A stretch of 48,952 bases of DNA from positions 1 through 48,952 of the forward strand of contig CANCFT010000025.1 of the NCBI GenBank assembly GCA_947377285.1, in the 5' to 3' direction. Below, one piece after another: positions 7,363 through 14,706 of this stretch. Under the pieces are notes generated by a model. The model had not been told where the DNA came from and ran no database searches. It was given only the letters and a program-made list of their open reading frames with translations. The translations under genes and the position numbers were made by a program. The stretch is from Bacteriovoracaceae bacterium. GTDB taxonomy: Bacteria > Bdellovibrionota > Bacteriovoracia > Bacteriovoracales > Bacteriovoracaceae. Numbering within the stretch: the first letter of the stretch is position 1; every line of letters starts with the position of its first letter.

Positions 7363-7998
7363 ATGGCCATTACTGAATATGAAAAAGACGGTATAAAGTT
7401 CTACAAGGTGTATGTCAACATTCGTGGGAAAGATAACAAACGAATTAGAGTTCAAAAACAACTCAATGACATTCAATCCCGTTCTGCTGCTTTAAAAGAC
7501 GAGAAGAGATTAATAAAAGAAGTTACTGAAAAAGTGCTTAAGCTTGAAGGAAAAGGCTTGCTCTGGAAAGAAGTTTTGTACCGCTGGGAACTGGCTGCAA
7601 AAAAAGGTTTGGTGAATTCTAAATCGAATTATCACTCTATCTTGGATCATGTAAGTAGACTTACGCGATATACACCTACATGGTTGGAGAAAACGGCATC
7701 AGATATTTCACGAGCAGACGGTCGAAATATTTTAAATCAAGCCAGAATAAATGGCTTGAGTGATGGTTTAATTCATAAAATTATATCTTCAATTAATATT
7801 GTTTTCATCTGGGGGATTGAAGAAGGTTTTATTCAAGGAAATTTAACAAATTCAAAAGGGCCAGTATATGGACTTGGATTTGAATCATCTGAAGAAAAAG
7901 TGAAACCAATTTTAACACTCGAAGAAGTTCGCAAACTTTTATTTGAGTCCAAGATTAGAAATCATCCTTGGTATCCTATTTGGGCAATGTCGTTTTAA
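7363..7998 (+). pseudogene. Tyrosine integrase truncated before its catalytic residues
   Basis: Start follows AGGAGGT. The 211-residue reading frame has an N-terminal arm-binding-type domain (ITEYEKDGIKFYKVYVNIRG, residues 2-60), a SAM-like core-binding domain (about 62-170) and the first segment of the catalytic domain (KPILTLEEVRKLL, then HPWYPIWAMSF). In intact relatives this last motif runs into F/L-Y-T-G-x-R-x-G-E-L with the first catalytic Arg. Here TTT is followed by TAATACG where TTT-TAT-ACG would be expected, so a one-base insertion followed by unrelated sequence ends it. The R-H-R-Y residues are all missing, so it cannot recombine DNA; it could still bind. Confidence 0.8.
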
Positions 7999-8028
7999 TA
8001 CGTTAATTTGAGAGTTATAATACCCAGG

Positions 8029-8051
8029 TGCCTCTACGGAGGCATCTTTTT
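8029..8051 (+). terminator. Rho-independent terminator after truncated integrase
   Basis: TGCCTC-TACG-GAGGCA (8029-8044) is a six-pair perfect stem with a four-base loop, followed by TCTTTTT. It separates the integrase remnant from the second HEPN/BolA-like pair. Confidence 0.8.
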
Positions 8052-8100
8052 AAAATCAATAAATTGGGTATGATTATACCGATATTTAAGAGGGATTTCA

Positions 8101-8493
8101 TTGGAAGATTTTGAAATTTTAAGACGAAGATCCATTGAGGACATAGAATCAGCAAGTATTTTGATGGATAATGAAAAATACGACCAAGCGATTGAACTGA
8201 GCCATTTTGCTCTTGAAAAGATTATGAAATCAGCATTAGGAAAACAGGGGCTTGGTTATTCTCTTACGCATGATTTAGTAGTTCTTGCCAATATAAAATA
8301 TCATGGTAAGAAATATTTACTCAGTCAAATCAAGACCAACTCAACTATGTTAGACTATTGGACAATTGTACGTTGTCGTTGGACTGTAAATTTTAGATAC
8401 AACTTCATGGAAAATGACCCTATGGATTTTGATGAGCTTTTTATGGCCTATCGAGGATTAGCAAGATGGATAAGAACAAAATTAGTGGAATAA
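8101..8493 (+). CDS. HEPN-domain protein (copy 2)
   Basis: A 130-residue helical protein with a TTG start after AGAGGG. HEPN hallmarks: helix 1 with RRRSIEDIESASILMDN, helix 2 with SHFALEKIMKSAL (matches the A-x-E-K-x-x-K-A pattern), then YSLTHDLVVLAN (the T-H-D-L motif), and a later arginine-rich WTIVRCRWTVNFRYNF. The R-x4-6-H motif that marks ribonuclease HEPN toxins is not present, so an RNase activity is not supported; it resembles the structural or partner-type HEPN group. No MNT nucleotidyltransferase sits beside it. The gene overlaps its BolA-like partner by 28 bases, as in copy 1. Confidence 0.8.
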   Translation: MEDFEILRRRSIEDIESASILMDNEKYDQAIELSHFALEKIMKSALGKQGLGYSLTHDLVVLANIKYHGKKYLLSQIKTNSTMLDYWTIVRCRWTVNFRYNFMENDPMDFDELFMAYRGLARWIRTKLVE

Positions 8494-8795
8494 TAGAAAA
8501 AGCAATTTCATCAATTTCCTATGAAGAGCTATCGATTGTGCTCGATGAAAATGATGTAGTTAATATTGAAATTGTATCAAATGAATTTAAAGGTGTTCGA
8601 CTTTTAAAAAGAATCGCTCGCGTAAGCGATTTGTGCAAAGATATAAATATGAATGAACTTCAAGATTTTGATTTAGTTTTCATTCCAATAACTGAAAATG
8701 AAAAAAAATTAGGCATTAGCGAAACAGATATTTCTATTGATGATTTATCTTCATCAAGTAAAATCAGTGCAAAATCAAAAGATGCACTTTACTAA
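8466..8795 (+). CDS. BolA-like small protein, partner of the HEPN gene (copy 2)
   Basis: A 109-residue paralogue of the protein at 91-411: the start MDKNKISGIIEKAI matches MDKDRVSGIINKVI, and IVSNEFKGVRLLKRI matches ISNNFKGMRLLKRI. The order helix, strand-strand, F-K-G-x-R-L-L-K-R, helix, strand, then I-T-E-N-E fits a BolA-type fold, again without the conserved His of the BolA RHR motif. The tail from residue 85 is Ser-rich and probably disordered. GAGGA eight bases before the ATG lies within the HEPN gene. The two copies have clearly diverged, so the duplication is old. BolA-like here is a reading by eye and needs a profile search. Confidence 0.6.
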   Translation: MDKNKISGIIEKAISSISYEELSIVLDENDVVNIEIVSNEFKGVRLLKRIARVSDLCKDINMNELQDFDLVFIPITENEKKLGISETDISIDDLSSSSKISAKSKDALY

Positions 8796-8889
8796 AATAA
8801 ATAAAATTTAAAAATCTCTTCACGTCTCTGTGGTTAGCTATGCGTGGCTTTATTAAGTTTTAACTATAAGTTTTATCAGACAAGTTGGA

Positions 8890-9204
8890 TCATCCACCAT
8901 TCGTTACAACAGGCGAACCATTGGACACAAGAAAGTCCATTGGCTTTTTCAAAGAAGAAAAACGGCCATCGGGGTTTGATCCCAATGGCTTTTTTTTTTT
9001 AAGATCACTTCCAATTTCTTTCGAATCTTCGGCTAATGAATAATAGGCCTGGAGTCCACTCTCAGTTAGGATGAGCTGGTTAAAAATTCGGCGAACTAAT
9101 TTTTTTTGTTGATTAGGGTTCGCCTTCTTCCATCCACGCTTAAAGTCCAAAACTCGATCCTCAATTATCCTTTTAGCTTCTTTAGTATCTACTGAAGAGT
9201 ACTG
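8890..9204 (-). pseudogene. Serine-type site-specific recombinase, C-terminal remnant
   Basis: On the minus strand the frame is open from just after a TAA at 9205-9207 to a TGA at 8890-8892, about 104 residues, with no ATG (a TTG at 9148-9150 is the only early start). EAKRIIEDRVLDFKRGWKKA and NPNQQKKLVRRIFNQLIL resemble the coiled-coil and C-terminal helix region of large serine recombinases, and the end SNGSPVVTNGG is a tail I associate with that family. The catalytic Ser domain is absent and not found nearby. It is read as a broken mobile-element gene; a short free-standing gene is less likely. Confidence 0.5.
8965..9000 (+). terminator. Rho-independent terminator downstream of copy-2 BolA-like gene
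   Basis: GCCAT (8965-8969) with GGG pairs with CCC and ATGGC (8985-8989), followed by eleven T. It is a strong terminator on the plus strand, placed 170 bases after the BolA-like stop and inside the antisense recombinase remnant, where it reads as a poly-Lys stretch. Confidence 0.75.
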
Positions 9205-9218
9205 TTAAGATTTAGTAG

Positions 9219-9539
<321 letters not shown>

Positions 9540-9548
9540 GAGGTGAGT

Positions 9549-9773
9549 ATGAGAAAAGAATACAATTTGAAAAATATGAAACTAAAGGCTAATCCCTATA
9601 TTAATAAACTGAAGAAGAGCGTCACTATTCGTCTTGATTCGGATGTTGTTGAGTACTTTAAAAAGTTGAGTGAAGAGACAAATACACCTTATCAAACATT
9701 GCTAAATGATTTTTTAAGAAGCTGTAAGGAGCAGAATTTGAAGCCTAAGACAGTTTGGAAAAAGGCTTCCTAA
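9549..9773 (+). CDS. brnA: BrnA-type antitoxin
   Basis: A 74-residue protein following brnT by nine bases; the start at 9549 (MRKEYNL) is preferred over 9543 because of AAGAGGTG just upstream. The C-terminal half SVTIRLDSDVVEYFKKLSE and TPYQTLLNDFLRSC is the ribbon-helix-helix of BrnA antitoxins (V-T-I-R-L-D-x-D-V, then Y-Q-T-L-[IL]-N). BrnA binds BrnT and represses the brnTA promoter. It appears intact although its toxin carries a stop, which is the order of loss expected when a toxin-antitoxin locus decays without killing the cell. Confidence 0.8.
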   Translation: MRKEYNLKNMKLKANPYINKLKKSVTIRLDSDVVEYFKKLSEETNTPYQTLLNDFLRSCKEQNLKPKTVWKKAS

Positions 9774-9840
9774 ATCCAATCATGAAAAACTCACGGCTAT
9801 CCTAGGTTCGCAGTGGAGAAGTCAAAATAACTCAATCATA

Positions 9841-10049
9841 TTAAAAAGATATGCATCCTTTCTTGTATGTTTGCATAACATAATCTTCAAAATAAATTTT
9901 CCCCTTCATTTTACGAGGTCCAATTGAAGAGAGAAATGATGTCACATCTAGTTTTTCAATGAGTTGGTTAACATTTTTATTTCAGCTGCCCTGGCCTGTG
10001 GGCAAATGACTAGAGTTGCACAAAAAGACATGAGAGCAATATTTTTCAT
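9841..10049 (-). pseudogene. Frameshifted small secreted-protein gene
   Basis: On the minus strand an ATG at 10047-10049 follows GAGGAG and opens a clear signal peptide (MKNIALMSFCATLVI, then PQARAAE), but the frame stops soon after. One base lost in the A-rich stretch after the Ala-Glu codons would join it to a second open frame, NQLIEKLDVTSFLSSIGPRK and YFEDYVMQTYKKGCISF, ending at 9841-9843. The total of 209 bases is one short of a whole number of codons, which fits a one-base deletion in a 69-residue protein. No family is recognised. Confidence 0.5.
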
Positions 10050-10166
10050 TAAGAACTCCTCGGGAATCTTTGCTTATACGATCGAGATAGACTGTGCTAC
10101 TTTTTTGTACTTTTAGCTAAAGAATGAAGCCAAAAGAGCAACTCTCTGAAATAAGTTTTTAATTTT

Positions 10167-10214
10167 AATAATACCCGGGTTATATTGACAATGCAATATC
10201 GCCCGGGTATTATT
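10167..10214 (+). promoter_or_regulatory. Strong sigma-70 promoter inside nested palindromes
   Basis: A -35 box TTGACA (10185-10190) and a -10 box TATTAT (10208-10213) stand exactly 17 bases apart. Around them AATAATACCCGGG (10167-10179) is the perfect inverse of CCCGGGTATTATT (10202-10214), and inside these ATATTG (10182-10187) is the inverse of CAATAT (10194-10199). CCCGGG is also a palindrome by itself, once just upstream of the -35 and once next to the -10. This is the layout of a repressible promoter with two operators. It drives the gene at 10236, which has AAAGGAAA as ribosome site. Confidence 0.75.
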
Positions 10215-10235
10215 AACTAAAGGAAATAAAAAATT

Positions 10236-10811
10236 ATGGAATCATCAGACACATACACTGCATTTGAAGGAAATAGCCAACTTGTTCACGGCTCACTTTC
10301 AGACGTCGTTATAAAAATTAAGAAACGACTTGGAAAAGAAGGAAACAGTTCAATTTTAATTTTCAGCGATTCTACCGGAAAGACGATTGATTTTAATTTT
10401 CAAGGCAATGAGCGAGATATTCAAAAGAGACTCGAAATATTTGTCTCAGAAGAAGTTCCTATAGATAATTCTGGCCCAGGAAGACCCAAATTAGGTGTTA
10501 TCTCTCGAGAAGTCTCTTTATTGCCCAGGCATTGGGAGTGGCTTGCAACACAAACTGGTGGTGCATCTTCAATTTTGCGAAACCTTGTTGAAGAAGCAAA
10601 AAAGAAGTCAGCAAATGGAAATCATTCCAAACAGGCCCAGGAGAGAACTTATAAGTTTATGTCTGCTATCGCTGGAGATTTCGAAGGATACGAAGAAGCA
10701 CTTCGCGCCTTATATAAAAAAGATAAAAAAAACTTTTTAGTGCAAATTCAAACTTGGCCTAGGGACATAATAAAATACCTTATTGAAATATCTGGTCCGG
10801 TATTTCTATGA
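10236..10811 (+). CDS. DUF2239 family protein
   Basis: A 191-residue cytoplasmic protein that I recognise as DUF2239: TAFEGNSQLVHGSLSDVV, SSILIFSDSTGKTIDFNFQG, then GRPKLGVISREVSLLPRHW and EWLATQTGGASSILRNLVEE, which is the family's central signature, followed by a helical end (AGDFEGYEEALRALYKKD). No enzymatic motif is known to me for this family; the HW..LA...GGAS..LR..V pattern resembles a ribbon-helix-helix-like repeat used in metal- or DNA-related regulators, but that is only a resemblance. It lies directly under the palindromic promoter and overlaps the methyltransferase by four bases. Confidence 0.75.
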   Translation: MESSDTYTAFEGNSQLVHGSLSDVVIKIKKRLGKEGNSSILIFSDSTGKTIDFNFQGNERDIQKRLEIFVSEEVPIDNSGPGRPKLGVISREVSLLPRHWEWLATQTGGASSILRNLVEEAKKKSANGNHSKQAQERTYKFMSAIAGDFEGYEEALRALYKKDKKNFLVQIQTWPRDIIKYLIEISGPVFL

Positions 10812-11650
10812 TCACACATGTCTCAGATACTGCGTTCTGGATAGCGTCTTATAGGGCAAACGAGTCCTTACGTTCAGATGCCTTGTTTAAAGATCCACTT
10901 GCTGCTCTCCTTAGTGAAGAAAAAGGTCAAGATATTGTTGATTACATCTCTGGTTCTCGTTATGTATCGTGGACTGTAGTCATTCGAACCCGTGTAATTG
11001 ATGAAATGATTAATTCATGTCTTTTAGAAGGCGTCGATACAATTATCAATCTAGGAGCGGGATTAGATACTCGTCCCTATAGACTGGATCTTCCTACATC
11101 TTTGCGTTGGATCGAAGTAGATTATCCACATTTAATAGAGTTTAAAGAAGAAAAATTAAAAAATGAAAAACCCAATTGTCATTTAGAGCGCGTAACTCTC
11201 GATTTGGCACATCTTGAAGAGCGTCAGATCTTTTTTTCTAAAGTAAATTCACAAGCAAAAAAAGTTCTTATTCTCACTGAGGGGGTCATCCCTTACTTGA
11301 GCGAGGAACAAGTCAGTTCACTGGCCATTGATCTTCATGCCCAAAATACTTTTTCATTTTGGATTACTGAATATCACTCACATGAGATGTACAAACATTT
11401 ACGAAATAATAAAAAGAACAAAGAAATGAAGAATTCACCATTCCAGTTCTTTCCACTAAATTGGCTTAATTTTTTTAGTGAACACTTATGGAAAAAGAGA
11501 GAAATTTTTTACCTTGTTGATGAGGGAGAAAAATGGGGGCGACCTTTTCCGGCTCCTTGGTGGGCGAAAATATTACATATTTTAATGCCAGCCAAAGAAA
11601 TTGAAAAATTTCGTAAGATGTCTGGTTATATTATATTTGAGAAAATATGA
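10808..11650 (+). CDS. Class I SAM-dependent methyltransferase (PPM1/LCMT-type)
   Basis: A 280-residue protein with the leucine-carboxyl-methyltransferase-like pattern: an N-terminal helical part (DTAFWIASYRANESLRSDAL, DPLAALLS), R-T-R-V-I-D, then motif I IINLGAGLDTRPYRL, the acidic motif WIEVDYPHLIEFKEEKL, and VLILTEGVIPYLSEEQV (motif post-I with the T-E-G-V-x-x-Y-L signature). These enzymes methylate carboxyl or hydroxyl groups on small molecules. Its ATG overlaps the stop of the DUF2239 gene (ATGA), so both are one operon under the palindromic promoter. The length is normal for the family and nothing is missing. Confidence 0.85.
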   Translation: MITHVSDTAFWIASYRANESLRSDALFKDPLAALLSEEKGQDIVDYISGSRYVSWTVVIRTRVIDEMINSCLLEGVDTIINLGAGLDTRPYRLDLPTSLRWIEVDYPHLIEFKEEKLKNEKPNCHLERVTLDLAHLEERQIFFSKVNSQAKKVLILTEGVIPYLSEEQVSSLAIDLHAQNTFSFWITEYHSHEMYKHLRNNKKNKEMKNSPFQFFPLNWLNFFSEHLWKKREIFYLVDEGEKWGRPFPAPWWAKILHILMPAKEIEKFRKMSGYIIFEKI

Positions 11651-11707
11651 CATATTTGTCTCTAAAGCACGAGACCGAGTTTCAAATCGCACTTGTCCCA
11701 TGATATC

Positions 11708-11739
11708 ATTATTGCGCGAGCAAATGCTCGCCTAATAAT
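11708..11739. repeat. Long hairpin between methyltransferase and secreted protein genes
   Basis: ATTATT-GC-GCGAGC-AAAT-GCTCGC-CT-AATAAT: two perfect six-pair stems separated by a symmetric two-base mismatch, with a four-base loop. There is no T run after it, so it may be a bidirectional terminator, an mRNA end-stabiliser or a binding site for the next promoter. Confidence 0.55.
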
Positions 11740-11781
11740 AGATTTATAAAGTAAAAATTTTAAATAGTCTTGGAGACATGA

Positions 11782-12414
11782 ATGACAAATTTTAGATCAA
11801 GTAGCATCATCGATATTAGTTTAATTTCCCTCACTTTATTTTCTCACGTTGCATTCGCCGAAATAACTCTTCCATCCAAGAACAATCCCCCCCTGATAGG
11901 CGTCATTGCTAAAAAACAACCCGACAGTGAATTAAGTATTTTAGGTTTTACGATCGGAAAATCGACTTTAGGTGAAGTAAAATCAAAATTTAAAAGCACA
12001 GACATTTATCATCAAGGTGATGCTGGAAATAGTCTGTATGTTTTATGCTATAAAAGCTCAAATAGTTCAACTATCGCTTTCGAATCTGGTGAAATGGGAG
12101 GTAGTGCACACATTATTGATTCCATTTCAATTAATAGTACTAAAGGGCCATATCACTTAAATCAGATCTGTCAAAAAACAACTTTTATTAAAAATAAGTT
12201 TGTTATTAACGGTATAAGTTTAGGAATGTCGCCAGACCTAGTCAAGAGATTAAAGGGAAAACCAGGCAAGGAGTCTGCTAACTCAATCCTATATCAATTT
12301 GTCGTTCAAGAAAAAAATGATAAAGGACAAGTAGACATAATTTCCAATCTGGAAATGGAATTTAATCAGGATATTGTTTCAGCGATTAAAGCTTCAAAAA
12401 TGGCAACGTATTAA
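11782..12414 (+). CDS. Secreted protein of unknown function with two related halves
   Basis: A 210-residue protein with a signal peptide (hydrophobic SLISLTLFSHV, cleavage after AFA). The mature part has two similar openings, LGFTIGKSTLGEVKSKFK and INGISLGMSPDLVKRLKGKP, each a beta strand then a short helix, as in small beta-alpha outer-membrane assembly-like repeats. Two Cys may form a disulphide (LYVLCYKS and LNQICQKT). No family is recognised. GGAGAC precedes the ATG. The next gene is also a secreted small protein, 40 bases on. Confidence 0.65.
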   Translation: MTNFRSSSIIDISLISLTLFSHVAFAEITLPSKNNPPLIGVIAKKQPDSELSILGFTIGKSTLGEVKSKFKSTDIYHQGDAGNSLYVLCYKSSNSSTIAFESGEMGGSAHIIDSISINSTKGPYHLNQICQKTTFIKNKFVINGISLGMSPDLVKRLKGKPGKESANSILYQFVVQEKNDKGQVDIISNLEMEFNQDIVSAIKASKMATY

Positions 12415-12454
12415 AATATTACATTGATTATATATAACTGGCGGAGAGTTTTAC

Positions 12455-12805
12455 ATGTACAAAGAAAGATTTTTAATAATATTAGTTGTTTTTATTTTTG
12501 CGATTCCAATTGCTTCACCTAGTTCTGGAAAATATAACCTCGATTGGGATAATTCAAATGAAGTGCTAGAGTATCACAGCTGTGGATGTGCAGATTCGTG
12601 CTGGGTCGCTGAAGTTTTGAATAAAAAAAAGCGTACTTTGAAAATTAGACTTTCTTGCGATTGTGAAAAGCTATATGTAAATTATAAAACTAATGAAAAT
12701 AAAAAATTATTAAAAAATGATTGTAACGATTTTAACGATGTTGAAGTGAATGGAAAATCTCGAGCGATTACAGCAAAAATGCATAGTCTATTAAAAGAAA
12801 TATGA
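12455..12805 (+). CDS. Small secreted cysteine-rich protein
   Basis: A 116-residue protein with an N-terminal hydrophobic signal (FLIILVVFIFAIPIASP) and GGCGGAGAG ahead of the start. The mature part carries six Cys arranged as SCGCADSCW, then LSCDCEK, then NDCND, which points to disulphides or metal binding in the periplasm or outside. No family is recognised. It forms a pair with the secreted protein upstream; the 260 bases after it hold no feature I can support. Confidence 0.6.
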   Translation: MYKERFLIILVVFIFAIPIASPSSGKYNLDWDNSNEVLEYHSCGCADSCWVAEVLNKKKRTLKIRLSCDCEKLYVNYKTNENKKLLKNDCNDFNDVEVNGKSRAITAKMHSLLKEI

Positions 12806-13065
12806 GATTTTCGATTTGACTAAATTTCAATTGGCAAAATAGAATTTAAAAATAAGTAGGAGTGGATCTCCCAAACAAATTAGTTATTTTAGTTTATTGA
12901 AATTTGAGAGTTAGCGATTGAGCATAAAAATACAAAAAATTGGTTTTAATTAAATTATCACCATTAATCACAGCGTATTGGCGCAATTAATTAAAAAACA
13001 TAGATTTATCAAAAAAATGAATATTAATTTCATTGCGATCGGAAAAACGAATGTAAGATTATTTT

Positions 13066-13284
13066 TTATAAATCCATCTTCAAATATTTTTTTTTTAGAA
13101 TTTTAATAGGAACATAAATAATCATAAAAATAAAGCTTATTATCCATAAATCGGTCTTATTAAGGAAGGCAAAATTTCCAAATTCCATGTGAGCATAAAT
13201 AAACGCCACGATAAATCCACTTGGAATAATAATTAATATATCTAATAGTAGTTCTCCGAAAAATCTCCAATTGATAAAATTCAT
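13066..13284 (-). CDS. Small membrane protein with two transmembrane helices
   Basis: A 72-residue protein with two hydrophobic helices (LLLDILIIIPSGFIVAFIYA and LWIISFIFMIIYVPIKIL) and a basic C-terminus (KKKYLK), so both ends are probably inside the cell. GGAG lies eight bases before the ATG on the minus strand. No family is recognised. It is alone in an AT-rich stretch; the 160 bases upstream towards the SRAP gene show nothing else. Confidence 0.55.
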   Translation of the reverse strand: MNFINWRFFGELLLDILIIIPSGFIVAFIYAHMEFGNFAFLNKTDLWIISFIFMIIYVPIKILKKKYLKMDL

Positions 13285-13444
13285 TAGGTCTCCAGTTTTT
13301 CTACTAGTGGTGTTTTTATTAATTTTAAAAATTTTAATTTAAAAAACTTTAACATTCACAATAATTTTTTTCTATATAATAATGATTGATAGATTGAAGT
13401 TTTGAATTTATTTCATTGAAATTTTCTATTGTTTTAACGTTTTG

Positions 13445-14185
13445 TTATACGGCCCATTGACAATTATAATGAACTTTTTCTTTAATTTTTAAAAGATCAT
13501 ATATTTCATTTTTGCTTAGTTTTGATGGGGTTAACCATTGATCAATTAAATGATTTTCTAGAAATATCGGACAGCGATCGTGCCCCATTGCTTTAATTTC
13601 AGGAGGAGGGCCATCGGTGATAATAGCAAAAGACTTAAAATCAATTGATCCATCTTTTGAAATCCATTCATCCCATAAAACTGGTGCCCACATAATTTCT
13701 CTATTCTCTGGAGCAAAAGAAATTAATTTTGCTTTACCGCTATTATCACTCACCCATTCATAAAAGCGAACAAAGGGAACGATTCCGTGATTTTTCATGA
13801 AAAGAGGATTCCATGTTTGTCGATATTCAAGTGCATCTATGCGGGCATTAAAAACATTATACTTAGACGGAACCTCTTCTTTTGATCCATTCGGACGAAC
13901 TCTATACCTCATTGGTGTTAACACTCTCTCATTATTTTCTCTCGTCATAACTTCAGTAAAATAATTTGAAAAAATTCGGCCATCATCTCCTGGAAGCTTA
14001 AAAGGCTGGGAGCGCTTTTTTGGATTATGCTTAAGGCCCATCAATTGATCAAAGGCCACGGAGTCCATGGTGTTTTGAATTGTGATTAAATTCTGTAGGG
14101 CCAAGGCATTTTTTCCCAGTACCGTTGCGTCAAAAAAACGAGATAACTTATTGATATTTTTATCTATAGCAATTGAAAAGCACAT
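13445..14185 (-). CDS. yedK: SRAP/YedK (HMCES-type) abasic-site processing protein
   Basis: A 246-residue protein beginning MCFS, so after Met removal Cys2 is N-terminal and can form the thiazolidine link to abasic sites in single-stranded DNA. Other family residues are in place: YNVFNARIDAL (the N-A-R motif), PFVRFYEWVS (active Glu), and AMGHDRCPIFL (active His). SRAP proteins protect abasic lesions during replication and are SOS-linked in many bacteria. Here the gene diverges from umuD-umuC across 50 bases, which supports common damage-induced control through the repeat at 14202-14219. Confidence 0.88.
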   Translation of the reverse strand: MCFSIAIDKNINKLSRFFDATVLGKNALALQNLITIQNTMDSVAFDQLMGLKHNPKKRSQPFKLPGDDGRIFSNYFTEVMTRENNERVLTPMRYRVRPNGSKEEVPSKYNVFNARIDALEYRQTWNPLFMKNHGIVPFVRFYEWVSDNSGKAKLISFAPENREIMWAPVLWDEWISKDGSIDFKSFAIITDGPPPEIKAMGHDRCPIFLENHLIDQWLTPSKLSKNEIYDLLKIKEKVHYNCQWAV

Positions 14186-14201
14186 TTTTACACTCCCGGA
14201 C

Positions 14202-14219
14202 TTGCGTATGTTTTGCGTA
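14202..14219. promoter_or_regulatory. Likely damage-response operator between yedK and umuD
   Basis: Two direct TTGCGTA repeats (14202-14208 and 14213-14219) are spaced 11 bases, one helical turn, and sit in an imperfect ACTTGCGT...GCGTAAGT dyad. The 50-base gap must contain both divergent promoters. It does not match the E. coli LexA box, but LexA sites differ between phyla. Confidence 0.45.
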
Positions 14220-14235
14220 AGTCTATACTGGATTT

Positions 14236-14706
14236 ATGAAAACCCATCATCAAGATCACTATATATTAGATTCAGAATCCATTTTAGAGCAAGTGGAACT
14301 TCCATCAATCACTGAACCATTTCCTCAAAGACCATTATTTCTCTCAAGGCTAACTTGTGGTCTCTTTGGAATTAGTGAAGATGAAATTGAAGATTATCAA
14401 AGCCTAGATTCTCTTTTTATAAAAAATCGCTTTAATACTTTTTTCTTTAAGGCCGCAGGGGATTCAATGGAGCCGACAATATATCAAGGACAAATCCTCG
14501 TTGTAGATAGGTCTAAAAATAATTACAACGGAAAAGTATGTGCGATCGTTTATGACGAAAAAATTATTTGTAAACGAATTATCATGAAAGGGGAGTTTAT
14601 TATTTTAAAATCTGATAACCCAAAATATAAAGAGATCGTGATAAAAAATAATGAAAACGTCGTTTTTTGGGGAGTAGTCGTTGCGATTGCGGGTTTTATT
14701 GAATGA
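14236..14706 (+). CDS. umuD: UmuD-like S24 peptidase, DNA polymerase V accessory subunit
   Basis: A 156-residue protein with the LexA/UmuD self-cleavage set: Cys41-Gly42 cleavage site (RLTCGLFG), Ser77 (AAGDSMEPT) and Lys113 (IICKRI). It has no DNA-binding domain, which separates it from LexA. After RecA-stimulated cleavage UmuD' joins UmuC to form Pol V for translesion synthesis. It overlaps umuC by four bases (ATGA). It is about 15 residues longer than the E. coli protein at the N-terminus. Two in-frame starts are possible; the first is kept because it lies right after the operator. Confidence 0.9.
   Translation: MKTHHQDHYILDSESILEQVELPSITEPFPQRPLFLSRLTCGLFGISEDEIEDYQSLDSLFIKNRFNTFFFKAAGDSMEPTIYQGQILVVDRSKNNYNGKVCAIVYDEKIICKRIIMKGEFIILKSDNPKYKEIVIKNNENVVFWGVVVAIAGFIE

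Noticed and set aside
8101..8795. MNT-HEPN toxin-antitoxin pair
   Set aside because: The partner protein lacks the G-S-x-A-R-G...D-x-D nucleotidyltransferase motif, and the HEPN protein lacks R-x4-6-H; the pair is a different type.
12806..13065. Possible gene or RNA in the gap after the Cys-rich secreted protein
   Set aside because: Very AT-rich, no ribosome site with an open frame, no strong hairpin; nothing could be supported.
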